Below are positions 34,770-48,002 of a DNA stretch of 64,000 nucleotides, piece after piece (the stretch's first letter is position 1; each line of letters starts with the position of its first letter). Under the pieces are notes generated by a model. It searched no databases, was not told the origin of the DNA, and saw only the letters and a program-made list of their open reading frames with translations. The stretch spans positions 446,300 through 510,299 of the forward strand of contig JXTB01000238.1 of the NCBI GenBank assembly GCA_002914805.1, read 5' to 3'. The translations under genes and the position numbers were made by a program. The DNA comes from Parasponia andersonii (taxonomy: Eukaryota; Streptophyta; Magnoliopsida; Rosales; Cannabaceae).

Positions 34770-37693
34770 TGTTACGTCCCCTAGCTTAACTATATGACTA
34801 TGTAAGTCAAACTAGAAAGTATTACTCTTTTATAAACCATATTTTTAGTTTTTGCAAAAAGGTGGGCCAAATTTAAACTTTTCGAGCTCTAAAACAAAAG
34901 AAACTACGTTGCATTACTTTTTGAAAGTGTCTTTACAAAATATACAACTAAAAACTCCTTATCAATTTATCTTGCCATCAGCAGTAATATTTACAATACA
35001 CTAGAATAACAAAATACAAAGAAAACACCGCCCACAAGTCAAGCTCGTCTACATCGGTATGATCATAGCGACGAGAAAATGTGCTAGCCAACCAGCGACT
35101 CTATACATCAAAAACATCCTCACCTGCATCACAGGAACTAAATGAGCTAATGCTCAGTAAGTAAAGATCATGCATACTCGTGAATATGTTTCATGCATAA
35201 ACTTTATTGAAATTCCCATTGTACTCTTTCTTTCATAACTTTTCATTTTGATGCACTTTTCTTAGAAAACATTTCTTTATCTCCCTTGAGTATATTACAA
35301 AGTTGTGGCAGTCGGTAGATCATGCCTACCTGTGCGGGAAGGAAATAAATGGCCAATGTGAACCATACCTACCCAATGCAGACCGACTAAGTAATGCACT
35401 TGATAAATCTCATAGTACAATGCTAAGTCCCAGCAGTTGGTAAGCCGTGCCCACCTATACGGGAAGGATGCCTGTGCAAACCAAACTTACCCAACGCAGA
35501 CAGACCAAACACTGTACTTAAAGCATATCTCATAAAAGTAGTACAATGGTACTACTTTAAATCCAATGTGTGGAAAACTTCACTTCTTTGAAAATCATGC
35601 TTAAATGATCATGCCATGCTTATATTTCCATAAGATTTGCAATAACAATATAAATAACATATAATTGAAATAATACACATAAGCATGTAGGAAAACATTT
35701 TGTATCTACTATTGTTCTTATGATGTAGTTAAAATAAATATTCACTTACTTTGTGTCCGGTAGAAAAGATAGTGGAAAGGGTCAGTATCCTCTGTGGCAA
35801 GATGTGTGGAAGACCTGATGTCAATTTTATTACTAATATTATTACTACAATGTAAAATACTTAAAGAAAACAAGTATAAGACCGAATCACAACTTTTACA
35901 AAAGAAGGAACCCTAATCACAAAATGAACCAAAATGTCATCTACTTTCATAAAAACTAGTCCATTAGTTTCTAAATGGTACCATTTGGTTCTAAAATATT
36001 TGGACAGCGCCTCCTCTATTTTTAGGATATCCCCATATGATTAAAATCATAGTTTAAGACCTGCAATAACAATCAACAGGCCAATTCCCATAAATAGAAC
36101 TCAAAGAGGATCATTTAGAGCAACTTAGGTATACTTGAATTCCTTTCGTTTTAAACAAAGTTTAAATCCACTTTTACACTTTTCTATTGTCACAAATAGC
36201 AACGAAATAAATATATTTACATCATGGGATCAACAAAATATACATTTCAATTTTATAAAATCAAATTACAAGTATAGGGAGCTTATTCTAACAATGGAAC
36301 ACTTGAAAACATTTGAATCCACAAGTAGCAAACTTTGGGGCTTTAAGACTAACTTTAATCTTCCACTTAAATTCTGTGTTTCCAGCCATATATAAGGTTT
36401 TATTAGACCTTAATTCATCAAATAAAAGCTTTAATTAAAGAGCTAAAGTAATGGAAATAAATTACCAATTCTAAATTCCACAAAAAAAATTACCATGACT
36501 AGTTTGAACTTTTGTTGAACCTCTTGCCTTCTACTTCCACAAAACTGATTTCTAAGGCTTTGAAATTGATCTTAGGACTCAAGAAGACCTAGAGGAAACA
36601 TTACTTAAGTAGTATCAAGTGGAGAATTGAACTAACAACACAAAACCTAGGAAGAAGAACTAGTAGAATTACCTTGATTAGTTTGAACCTATCTTGCTTT
36701 CTTGAGCTCCAAATTGAGTTCTACCACTTGGAAACTCTTAGATATGGATAAGGGGAGTTGAGAGAAGTATAGAAAGTGGCTGGAGTGGTTCAAGTCATGG
36801 CTGGGGAGGAAGAGGAAAGAAATGACCAGATTTGGTCAAAAATCAATACTTAAAGGCTAAGAATGACATAACTTAAATTCTAAGGGGTATTTTAGGTATT
36901 TTGCTCATTACCTTCCATGTGTCAAGCTCTAAAACATCCTTATAATACTCACCACATTACTGGTCAATCCTATACACCCAAGTGTAGACCAAAATGGTGA
37001 AACTTAGCTTAGAAAGTGAAATCTAGTCATACTTTGACTTATGATCCTATATGGCCAATCTTATTCTAATTTGGTAGCACCTAGCCCCATAACCAATCAT
37101 TAAACATAAAAAGAAAGTCCATTAGACTCTAATTGATAATGCAAATATAGTATAATTTTCTAATTGACAGAATGCACAAAGATGACATTACGCGATTAAG
37201 CTGAATATATGCTAGCTTAGTGTAATTAAACACAGTTCAGTATAGTGACTGCCATCTCGTACTTACCTAGAACGAAAATTTTTGAAAATGCTAGAAATGA
37301 GTCCTAAACATTAAATTAAAGCTATTTGATTTGCTAAATGCACAGTGAATTTGGTTCTGAAAAGCGTGAAAGATGCATTTTACCGAAAAAACTACTATTT
37401 GACTAAGTTATCAATAGATAGAGTTTTTTAATGCATGTGCATATAGTATTATTATTCATGAATGTATTCTTTGTTCTTTTCACACACCAAGCTCTCTCTC
37501 TGAGGGTACTGAGCCTTTACACTACATGGGAATACTTCGACAACCATTAGTATAATAATATATATTAAAAGCATTTAACGATCAAATGAGCAATTTATCA
37601 TAAAATTGATAATAGTTTCATGATATGTCTATTATGTAATATAAACATGTTTATTATTGGCCTATTATGTATGTGAGAATCTTGAGCATTACA
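34770..37693 (-). repeat. 2.9-kb solo LTR (family S, copy 2)
   Basis: Plus-strand termini TGTTACGTCC and GAGCATTACA. It is flanked by a perfect 5-bp duplication GAAAA (34765-34769 and 37694-37698). It is homologous to copy 1 at 30244-33135, for example GTGTCAAGCTCTAAAACATCCTT, TACATGGGA(A/G)(T/C)ACTTC and GTGAATTTGG. It has an internal duplication of about 125 bp (from about 35307 and 35432; GGTA(G/A)(A/G)..GTGCC and GGGAAGGA blocks). Confidence 0.9.
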
Positions 37694-38951
37694 GAAAATC
37701 CCTAGTATTACAAGTATCAACCTAAGTTTGAGTGATACACGATAGCCATTTATTAAAACGAACAAGGAATACATTAAAAGGTACTAGTTTGTTTCTCCAA
37801 ATCAATAAAATAGACATTTATTTCGTAATCCACACTTGCTTAGTAAAATGATAAATACGACAATATTTAAATCACTATGGTTGATTTTTCTTTCAAAGTT
37901 AATAAAACATTTGGGCGATCCAAATCATAACTAAACACAATGGAAGGTTTTCGTGGAATTCCAAGATATTTTCCAAAGTAACCAAACAAGTTTCTCAAAA
38001 AGTATGAAAGTTCACACATTTTTTTTAACATATATAAAGAAATATGAGGTAGTTTAGAGAATATTAAAGTGTGAAATATTGTCAAATACTTTCTCAAGAT
38101 AGGTAAAACAAACACCAACTCTTACTTAGTCCTTCAAAATACACATTAAAAATTTATGGAGGTTCATTTTAGGTATAACCCACTAATTAACATACACATC
38201 GGCTACATGAACTAGAAAGTTATAATTAGATCTTCGAGAAGGAAATCACATACTAATATGCACAAATCAAGACTTGTCAAACATAAAACCAAGACATAAA
38301 ACCTAGTACTCTTTATCGATTTGAAAATCAAAATGTCATTCTCCCCCTATGTATTTCCCAACACTAGGGAGATTGGTCCAAACAAATTACAGAATACCCA
38401 TTATCCAACAAATACAAGGCCTACATAACTCTAATGTAATTCTTGTTCACACCGTGGGAAATCGAGTTAGCATGAATCATAATGACTTAATAATCTAACA
38501 AATACCAAGGGAACATGTAATAACCAACAAGATAACCCACATCAAAGAAAACTTAGAGGAAACATGTAATTTGGACCATTAAGCGCGCAAGACACAAGTG
38601 ACAAGCTTCATATGATCTAAATTAAAATTTCCAACTCAAAAATTTTCACCAAACAAGGATTTTTAAAACCCAAGCAGTCATATCAATTTCCATTCTTCAA
38701 GCAATATATTTTAGAGAAAATCACAGGAATAAATCTTCAAACACATGCATGAAGCTAAAGATTTTCCCCTAAATCATTCTCAATCTACACCAAAGTTTTC
38801 CAAGTGACCAAACTTGTGAATATTTTTATTCAAAACTTTTCTTTAAGTAACTTACATTCATTTTTCAAGTATACTTGTGAAAGTATTTGTTAAATCTCAA
38901 ACCAAGTATCAAGTAGGGATTGGAAAATACCTAGTAATCTACTAAGCCAAA

Positions 38952-39534
38952 AGTTTAAAATGGAACTTGAAAAGTTTGATTTATGAATATACATTTATAG
39001 AAACAAAACACCTTAGTTTAGAGATCTTTCAAATCAACACTTCTAAACGTAAAACATAATCTTTCTAGTATATAAATAGGTTGGGTGGCTTTGTAAAATT
39101 TAGTCTCAAAGTAGTATTTTAATTTAAAACAATACATCCTTTGAAAAAGTGTATTACTTTTACCAAACCAATGCTCAAGTTTAAAATGTCCAAAGGTTTT
39201 TTTTTTTTTTTTTCTGAAAACAAATATGTCACCTTAGTCAAATACAAAGTTTATAATAGAACTTGAAAAGTTTAATTTATGAATGTACATTTATAGAAAC
39301 AAAACAACTTGGTCTAGAGATCTTTCAAATCAACATTTCTAAATGTAAAACATAATCTTGCTAGTATACAAATAGGTTGGGTGGCTTTATAAAATATAGT
39401 CTCAAAGTAGCATTTGAATTTAAAATAATACATCCTTTGAAAAAGTATATTACTTTCACCAATCCAATGCTTAAGTTTAAAATGTCCAAAAGTTTTTTTT
39501 GAAAATAAATATGTCACCTTAGTCAAATACAAAG
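38952..39534. repeat. two-copy tandem duplication, period about 297 bp
   Basis: 38952-39248 and 39249-39534 align throughout, both starting AGTTTA(A/T)AAT and ending GTCAAATACAAAG. They differ by scattered substitutions and by the length of a poly-T run. Confidence 0.9.
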
Positions 39535-40400
39535 GTCTACATCATTCAAAATGCTAATTATTAACTTGGTATTTCTAAAAGTTTCAAAACTAAGTAACCC
39601 AGTTTTAAATCCAACAAAACTCTCAATAATTCAAGAATTTTCATTCAAAGAACCACAATAACAGAACTAGATGAAACTAGTAAAATGCAATTATCATAAT
39701 TAAATAATATCTCAAAATATCAAAGTATTCACTCAATCAATAGGCATGCTATCTAAAAAGTACTACCAATACAGGCACTCAAACATAGAATCAAGTTATA
39801 GTGTGTCCAAATTAAATTAGCACAAAGATATCAATCCCAAGAAAATAAAATCTCAATCTCATAAATACTAAGAGAGTTAAGCCATATTAGTTAAAGTGTA
39901 AACACCAAACCAATGCATCACAAGTACAATTCCCCAAGTAAATACAACCACTATCAAATGTTATAAACAAAAGTGATAACAAAACCTAAGAGACAACATA
40001 TAGACTATCCACAAGACAATCAAATACAATAGCCAAGGTAAAGGATACCAGATTGCTACCTTAGAACTTATAAGGTTCACGTAGCCTACAACTTGAATAG
40101 ACAGAAGAATACAAGAATGAACATCCATTCGAAATGAAAGATTACCCTAAGAGTAGAAATTAATAGTCTCATGTCAACCTAACAAATCTGAAACTAAAAT
40201 TATTAGAAAATCACCATCCCTAAGACACTAGAATTTTACCTTGAAGAGGTTTAAGATAGGACTTAGAAGGAATTGGACCAAAAACAATTTATCTAGCCAA
40301 TTACTAAGTGATGTATGAGGTATTTATCAAAATTATTTTAAAAATATTTTTAAACATTAAAAATTAACATAGGTATGATCCCAGAGAGATTTGAAGCCAT

Positions 40401-40412
40401 GCTCTGATACCA
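40401..40412 (-). other. primer binding site (initiator Met tRNA) of the LARD-like element
   Basis: Minus-strand TGGTATCAGAGC is a perfect complement to the plant initiator tRNA-Met 3' end, 4 nt inside the LTR boundary at 40417. Confidence 0.9.
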
Positions 40413-40416
40413 ATTT

Positions 40417-41988
40417 TGTTAGAACCTAAAATCCAAGGCTGTGACTTGGATTTTGGTAATTTTGAGTGTAAATGAATATAAATAAAGAATTTTGCAAAAT
40501 TAAGAGAAAATCAAGTACTTGGATTTTCATTTTAGTCCTCAAATCATTAGAAATTCTATATAAAAGAAGTTTCATTTGTCTGCTAAATCCTCAAATAGTA
40601 GTAATAACATCCTCATATAATCACTTAGCAGAAATAAGAAACATGGTTAAATAGATAGACATGAGGAAAAAAAATAAAACAAGGTATAAGGACCAATTGA
40701 AGAGGGATAGGACAGTAAACATAAGCCAAGCGACTTGTCTCACCAACGAGACAATCACCTCAAGTGAACAACCATCTGAAAGGGAGGAAAAATAGGAGGG
40801 GTAAGCTCGAAAGCTCAGTAGAGACACTATTACCTCATTTAAAACGTTTTAGTGATGAAACGTCCTTGCATGGTTAGTTTAATCCAAAATTATCCTTTTT
40901 GCAAAACCATAGATATATACCTATACGTATCCATTTCCAAAGCTGATAATCCGTATATGTATATGCATATAACTATATATAGGTATAGAAATATGACATC
41001 TAAAAATCAATTGTCTGTACACACATATATATATTTATAGATATACAGAAAGTCGGATATCTTAAAATCAATCAGTCTACAAACACATGACATAAATCCA
41101 CTCATACCCATGAGTTCACCACTTCTCATCAATGGAAATTAGGGTGTTGGCACTGCATGTACTATATAGCTTACCTAACACCTAGCCCAGAAGTAGAGGG
41201 GACACCTGTGTGTCACCTATGAAACCTGGAAGGGCAATCGAATTGCCTATGCCTGACAAATGGGAAGGTAATCAGAAAAAATACCCCATGTGGGTTCACG
41301 AACTCTACACTGTCAGTGAGGCCGTAGCGCTAGACTGTAAAAATCACGTGAAGTTAACACTGGACTCATGTGTGATCTTATGATACATGTGCTCTGAACT
41401 GATGTATAAATACAACCATGCAGTAATTTAAGTTCAAATGATGCTCTGATTTTTAATAAAATGATTAATTAAATTTTATAGAAAAATAGACAGCATAACG
41501 ATCTTATTTTAACATATCCAAAAATACCTTGCAATTAGAAAAGTCTCAGAGCAATTCAATATACATAATACAATCCAATTCCATCACATATATTTAAAAT
41601 AGTTCTAAAATCACATTTGTCATCATGTATTGCAGAAAATAAGTTTTAATAAAAAAATACTGAAAAATAGATGTAACCTAATCTCTATCTCAATAGAATA
41701 GTGATATCATACTATTAGATCCTCAATGTGCCAATTGGATAGTCGTTTGGAGGGTTAGGAACTAATTCAACACCCTCAATTGTTCATTTGGGATAAACCA
41801 TCTTCTCAACGGAGCTCCAGAAAATTGAGCGGACCTCTCCATTGAATTCTTAATGTCCAAAATAACTAAGTTAGACATATGACCTGATGAATTTGGGTCT
41901 AGACTGACACTAGACTGATATCACACAAAACTAGACAAAATCTAAGCCGTTAGATATTGATTTTCATGCCGATCACCAAATATAGTCA

Positions 41989-42021
<33 letters not shown>

Positions 42022-42532
42022 CTATTTTTTGAGTAGAATCCAAAAATGATAATAAAAACAAAATTTAACAGTCGGATCGAAAACTAAAATTCAAAACTCA
42101 AAATACCCAAAAATAGCAACTCTCAAACCGGGCAAAATGAGATCATGAAATATATCCTTGAGGTTCCTTTCGATGATACGAACCCAACGAGGCCCAAAAC
42201 ACATGGTGAAATAGCTAGAATCGTCATCAGAAATTCAAAATGTCCAAAGCTTAAAAATGATGTTTTCCCAACGAGGGAGCTCGGCGGCTTTGCGGGACCA
42301 GCAGTGGGGGTCCCTGGCAGTACTGCGAGGTAGCGTCGGTTGGTTGGCAAGCTGGACGGCATCCAAGGTAGCTGCTGCGGCTAGTCCTGGTCTTCGGCCG
42401 TGAACGAGGAAGAGAAAAAGTAGAGGGAGAGTGGGGAATCGGGTGAGGAAGAGAGAGAGTGTGGGATATATGTAATCTGATTTTTTTCTGGTCAAATGAC
42501 CAATTTACCCCATGAAAAACTAGGTTATTATA
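40417..42532 (-). repeat. 5' LTR of the LARD-like element
   Basis: 2116 bp, homologous to 28087-33286 and to the solo LTR 44208-46470. Compared with both it lacks about 190 bp after about 40564. It contains an (AT)n run (41990-42012) and, near the LTR start (42400-42470), a purine-rich plus-strand tract shared by all three copies. Confidence 0.9.
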
Positions 42533-42537
42533 GTTCT

Positions 42538-44207
42538 ACTCTCTCTTCTACTTTAATTCAATGAATATAAAATTAGCTATAACACCCAGAAAGAAAAATG
42601 GACTCTTAATGAGCCCATATCTCAGTATGTGCAAGAAAAGTATATGTTGAAGTGGGATAAGATAGAGAGTGCTCACTTGGCAAAAACCTCTCAAGATAAG
42701 AAGAGGAAAAGGACTAAGGACAAATGAGCTGCATCTGTGACTTTACAAAATAAAATACAAAAGAAACGCGATGAGGAATCAGCTTGTTTCTTCTGCAAAA
42801 GGGCAGAACATGTGAAGAAGGAATGCCCCAACTACACCGCTTGGCATATAAAGAAGGGTAAGTTTCTCAATTTTATTTTTTGAGATTAATTTTACTTCTG
42901 TACCTAGTCATTCTTAGCGGGTAGATACCGGTGCCATTATTCACTTAAGTATATCTATACAGGGTTTGCTGCGGAGTTGCTCGCCAAGTAATGCTAAAAG
43001 ATACATCTATGTAGGCAACAATGATATAACTAAAGTAGAGACAATAGGTTTATTTAGGTTGTAATTAGGTTTCGGTTTATTTCTAGATTTAGATGAGACA
43101 TTCATTGTACCGTCATTTAGACGAAATTTACTTTCTATTTCAATTTTGGACAAATCTGGTTATTCTTGTTTATTTATAAATGATAAATTTAATATTTTTC
43201 AAAATTCCAATATTATTATGACTGGCACTTTGATTGATAACTTATATAAAATTAACTCTATTACCTCTATTAACTCAATTAATAAAACTTTTCATATCGA
43301 GAAACATGATACAAAACGCAAAACCATTAAGAATTTCTCCATGTTATGGCACAAGCAAATAGGATACATCTCTAAACAGAGAATACAACGTCTTGTGTCA
43401 GAAGGAATTCTTGATCCACTTGACCTCATAGACTTCATAGTTTATGTTAAGAGTATTAAAGGCAAATAGACAAATATACATAAATTAGGTGCCAATATGA
43501 GTTCAAGTATCTTAGAATTGATACATATTGATATCTGATATCTGCAGTCCATTCCCTATGGCTTTATGGAATGGCCAATAGTATTTTATCACGTTTATAG
43601 ATGATTACTCTTGCTATGGGTACCTTTATTTAATTCATGAGAAGTTACAATTCCTGGACTTTTTAAAAGTTTTCAAAGCCGAAGTTGAAAATCAACTCGA
43701 CAAGAAAATTAGAGCCATCAAATCTTATCGTGGTGGTGAATACTACGGTAGGTATGATGGATCCGGTGAATAATGTCCAGGGCTCTTTGCCCAATACCTA
43801 GAGAAATATGGAATGGTTCTGCAATACACAATGCCAGAAAAACCTAGCATGAATAGTATTGCTAACTGACAAAATTGAATACTTAAGAACATATTGAGGA
43901 GTATGATCAATTATTCCTCCTTACTTGAATCATTTTGGGGAGAAATACTTAAGACTGGAGTTTATATACTCAACAGAGTACCCAATAAATCAGTAGCTAA
44001 AACTCCATATGAATTATGGACATACAAGAAGCCTAATATTAGGCACTTATATGTTTAGGGTTATTCATCTGAGGCAAGGCCATACATGCCACATGAAAAA
44101 ATACTAGACTCAAAAATAATAAGCTGCTATTTGATTGGCTACGCGAAAGATCTATAGATTTTAAATTTTATGATCCCTTTAATAGGTTCTTTTATCGAGA
44201 GGGGTAA
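42538..44207 (+). pseudogene. copia gag end, zinc knuckle, protease, pre-integrase and integrase (interrupted)
   Basis: Continues the gag reading broken at 28086. The CCHC knuckle CFFCKRAEHVKKEC is intact in spacing (Cx2Cx4Hx4C). Protease VDTGA follows at about 42926. The pre-integrase ORF (43146-43469) contains LWHKQIGY. Integrase is broken by stops, with pieces recognisable up to 44207. There the family T solo LTR interrupts the reading, which resumes at 46471. Confidence 0.85.
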
Positions 44208-44907
44208 TGTCATAATCTAAAATCTAAGGCCATGACTTTTGAATTTTTAGTGTAAATTAATATAAATAATGAATTTTACAAAATTTGAGGAAAAACCAAG
44301 TCATTGGATATTTTGTTTTAGCCCTTGAATCATTAGAAATTTTATCTAAAAGGAAGCTCATATTTAGTCTAATTTATTAAGAAAGATACGCTAATTAAAA
44401 TTCAATAAAGCATAGTTAAATTGTATAAAAACTTTGCTTAATAAAATTTTTGTGTTGATTAAATATATTTTCATAAATCTTGAGTCTGAAAGTCTAAAAA
44501 TCAATTTACAAAGTTTATCAAAATCCCAAGTACTTAAAACTTTGAAAATACGCTCTTTGGAAACTATAATGTCCCATTTATCCACCAAATCCTCATATAG
44601 TAGTAATAACATTCTCATACAATCACTTAGCATGAACAAGAAACTTGGCTAAGTAGATAGGCATGGGAAAAAAATAAAATAGGGTATAAGGACCAACTGA
44701 AAGGGGATAGGACTATAAGTGTAAGCCAAGCGACTTGCCTAGCCAACGAGACAACTAATTCGAATGAACAACCACTTGAAATGGAGGAAAAATAGAAAGG
44801 CTGAGCTCGAAAGCTTAGTAAGAAAGCCTTTACCTCATGTAAAAACCAATTTAGTGATAGAAAGCCTTTGCATGGTTAGTTTAACCCAAAATACCTTTGC
44901 AAAATCA

Positions 44908-44939
<32 letters not shown>

Positions 44940-46470
44940 AATATTCAAAACTGATAGTCTGTATATATATATATGTATGTATAGAAAACAAGATATATGA
45001 AAATCAATCAGTCCACAAACACATGACACAAATTCAACCATACTTATAAGTTCGTCATCTCTCATCAATGGAAACCAGGATATTGGTACTACATGTGCCA
45101 TACAGTTTGTTTGACACCTAGCCAGGGGACACACTCATGTCACTTACCAAACCTGGAGGAGCAACTGCATTGCCTACGTCTGTCAAATGGGGAGATAATT
45201 AAAAGAAATATCCCATATAGGTTCATAGACTTTACACCGATAGTAGGGCCGCAGCGCCACATTGTAAAAGCCCCATGATGCTAACCTTGGACTTATGTGT
45301 GATCCTATGATACGTGTACTCTGAACTGATGTATAAAATAATTACGCAATAATTTAAATTCAAATGATGCTCTGGTTTTTAGTAAAATAGTTAATTAAAT
45401 TTTATAAAAAAATGAGCAACATAACAGCCTTATTTTAACATATCCAAAAATAACATGCAGTTAGAAAAGTTCCAGATCAATCCAATACATAAATCATATC
45501 ATTCAATTCCATCATAGATATTTAAAAGTTCTAAAATCACATTTATTTTCATATGTTGCAGAAAATAATTTTTATTCAAAAACAATGTAAAAGAAAGGTA
45601 GCTAAATCCCAATATTACTAGAATAGCGATATCACGCTATTCGATGCTCAAGGTGCCGATTGGACGATCGTTCGGAGGGTCAGGAACCAATTTGACGCCC
45701 TTGATCGCTCACTTCAGAAAAACTAACTTCTCAACGGAGCTTCAAATCAATGAAGGACCTCTCCATTGAATTTCTAATGTCCAAAATAGCTAAGTTAGAT
45801 ATATGACTCGACCAATTCGAGTTCGGGCCAATACCGGACTGGTGACACACAAAATGAGATAAAATCTAAGCTATTAGATATTATTTTTGTGCCAGTCACC
45901 AAATATAGTCAATATATATCAAACTTCTCTATTTTCTAAGTACATTCCAAAAATGACAGCAAAAACGAAATCTAATGGTCGGATCAAAAACTAAAATTCA
46001 AAACTAAAAACACCCAAAAATAGTAACTTTCAATCCGGGCAAAATGAGATTGTGAAATATATACCTTGAGGTTCATCTCAATGATATGAATCCAACAAGT
46101 CCAAGAACGCGACTTGAAACGGTCGGAATCTTCATCAGAAATCAAAACTTCTCACGGCCAAAAATGGTGTTTTCCAGCAACTTCAACACTCTGACGACTC
46201 GAGACCAGTGGCGCGAGCATCATGGAGCTACGCTGGAGGTTTGCCGATGGTTGGGCTGGCCGGATAATGGTTAGAGGTAGCTTCGGTTGTCCTTCATTCC
46301 TTCAGCGGCTGTGAACAGGAGAGAGAATAGAGGGAGTTCGAGAGAGATGAAAGAGAGAGAGGGTAATGTGCATATATGTATATATATATATATATATTAA
46401 TTAATTACTTTTTTAAAAAAAAATCTGGTCAAATGACCATATTAACTTTTAAAAAAACTAGGTTATTATA
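44208..46470 (-). repeat. 2.26-kb solo LTR of the LARD family, inserted in copia pol
   Basis: Starts TGTCATAATC and ends GGTTATTATA on the plus strand, and matches the LARD LTRs (28087-33286 and 40417-42532) along its length. It is flanked by GGTAA (44203-44207) and AGTAA (46471-46475), a 5-bp duplication with one transition. Excising it with one target copy restores the copia reading frame across the site. It contains (AT)n runs at about 44913-44938 and 46378-46397. Confidence 0.9.
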
Positions 46471-48002
46471 AGTAATGCAAAATTTCTTGAGGATGTTGAG
46501 ATTTTGGAGGGAAGATAGAGTAAGGAATATTGACTTTGAGGAGGAATTCATCGAATTGTTAGTAGGAAAGAAACCTATTGGTTATAAATGGATTTTTAAA
46601 ACCAAAAGGGATTCTAAAGGTAATATCTAGAGATATAAGGCTCATCTAGTTGCTAAGGGTTTCACTCAGAAAAAATATATTGACTATAAAGAGACTTTCT
46701 TTCCAATTTTTTTGAAAGACTTTTTTAGCATAATTATGGCATTAGTAGTTTATTTTGATCTAGAGCTACACTAGATGGATGTAAAGGCTATATTTCTCAA
46801 TGGTGATATTAAGAAAGCAATTTATATGATACAACCTGAAAACTTTATAACTGGAGATCTAAATTCTATGGTTTGTAAACTAAAAAAATCTATCTATGGT
46901 CTTAAACAAGTATCCCATCAATGGTATCATAAGTTCTATCAAGTTATTTCCTCATTCGGTTTTGAGGAAAATTCAGTAGATAGATGTATTTATCACAAGT
47001 TCAGTGGAGCAAATATATCTTCCTAGTCTTATATGTCCATAATATACTTTTGGCAAGTAATAATATAGGAAAACTACATGAAACTAAGATATTTCTATAA
47101 AAAAAATTTGAGATAAAAGATCCTCGGGATGTCTCTTTGTATTAGGGATTAAAATACACTAAGATCGCTCTCAAGGTATTCTTGGATTATCACAAAAGAG
47201 CTATATCGAAAAGGTACTTGATAGATTTGGCATGAACAAATATACCCCTAGAGATACACCCATTGTAAAGGGTGATAAATTCAGTCTCATTCAATACCCC
47301 AAGAATGAGTTTGAAGCTAAAAAAATGCAAAAGATCCCTTATGCATCTGTAGTAGGGAATTTAATGTATGCTCAGCTGTGTACATAGTTAAAGTATTAGG
47401 TAGATATTTAAGCAACTCTGGTATGGATCACAAGGCAACAACAAAGAGGGTTTTACGATATTTACAGAGAACAAAAATTACATACACACTTATCGGAGAT
47501 CTGATCATTTGGAGATCGTGGGGTATTCTAACTCCGATTATGCTAGTGCCTAGATAGTAAGAGATCCACTTCAGACTATATTTACCTGCTTGTTAGAGGA
47601 GCTGTATCCTAGAAGGGTGTTAAGTAGATACTCACAGCTTATTCCACCATGGAGGCAGAGTTTATAGCTTATCATGAGGCATCAAATCAAGAGATATAAC
47701 TGCAGAATTTTATCATTGGGCTACGAATTGTCGATATCATTGAAAAGCCATTGAATATTTATTGTGATAATAGAGTCGTTGTTCTATATTCTAATAACAA
47801 TAGAAGCACATCAAAGTCTAAAAACATAGGCATTAAGTTTCTAGTTGTTAAAGAAAGAGTTCAAAGTCACCTAGTATCTATAGAACATATCGGAACTAAC
47901 TCCATGTTGGCGGATCCACTCACCAAAAGTCTAACGCCTAAGGTGTTTCATGAGTATACTACTCATATGAGTGTTGTTCCATTTAAAAATATTCAGGATT
48001 AG
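46471..48002 (+). pseudogene. copia reverse transcriptase and RNase H relic
   Basis: The RT begins with YKWIFKTKRDSKGNI, then KAHLVAKGFTQ, MDVKAIFLNGDI and VCKLKKSIYGLKQVSHQW. The catalytic YVDD region (about 47020-47040) is disrupted by a frameshift and stop. The RNase H end is readable at 47751-48002 (IYCDN, NRSTSKSKNIGIKFLVVKER, ADPLTKSL). Numerous stops between 47020 and 47740 show loss of function. Confidence 0.85.

Larger units (their letters stand above)
37694..40416 (-). other. non-coding internal region of the LARD-like element (part 2)
   Basis: AT-rich internal region with no recognisable gag or pol. It holds a 297-bp tandem duplication at 38952-39534. It ends at the PBS and the 4-nt spacer next to the LTR at 40417. 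Confidence 0.75.
28087..42532 (-). mobile_element. nested large-LTR retrotransposon without pol (LARD-like, probably Tekay/Del-type Ty3/gypsy)
   Basis: Flanked by a perfect 5-bp target duplication GTTCT (28082-28086 and 42533-42537) inside copia gag. Its LTRs are 28087-33286 (itself split by a solo LTR) and 40417-42532. On the minus strand the LTR starts TGTAATAACCC (TATAATAACC in the other copy), the PBS at 40401-40412 is a perfect TGGTATCAGAGC, and the polypurine tract is at 33287-33304. The internal region, about 4.2 kb after removing a second solo LTR, shows no gag, protease, RT or integrase. Those signals are typical of Tekay/Del chromoviruses; the lineage is an inference because no coding domain survives. 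It must have been mobilised in trans. Confidence 0.85.

Noticed and set aside
30244-37693. Reading the two 2.9-kb repeats as the LTR pair of one element
   Set aside because: Each has its own 5-bp target duplication, and the DNA between them is the LTR end and interior of the LARD-like element.
37867-38118. 83-codon minus-strand frame in the LARD interior
   Set aside because: No similarity to gag or pol that I can recognise; consistent with chance in AT-rich DNA.
44835-45134. 99-codon frame with Ile-Tyr repeats
   Set aside because: Produced by the (AT)n run inside the solo LTR.
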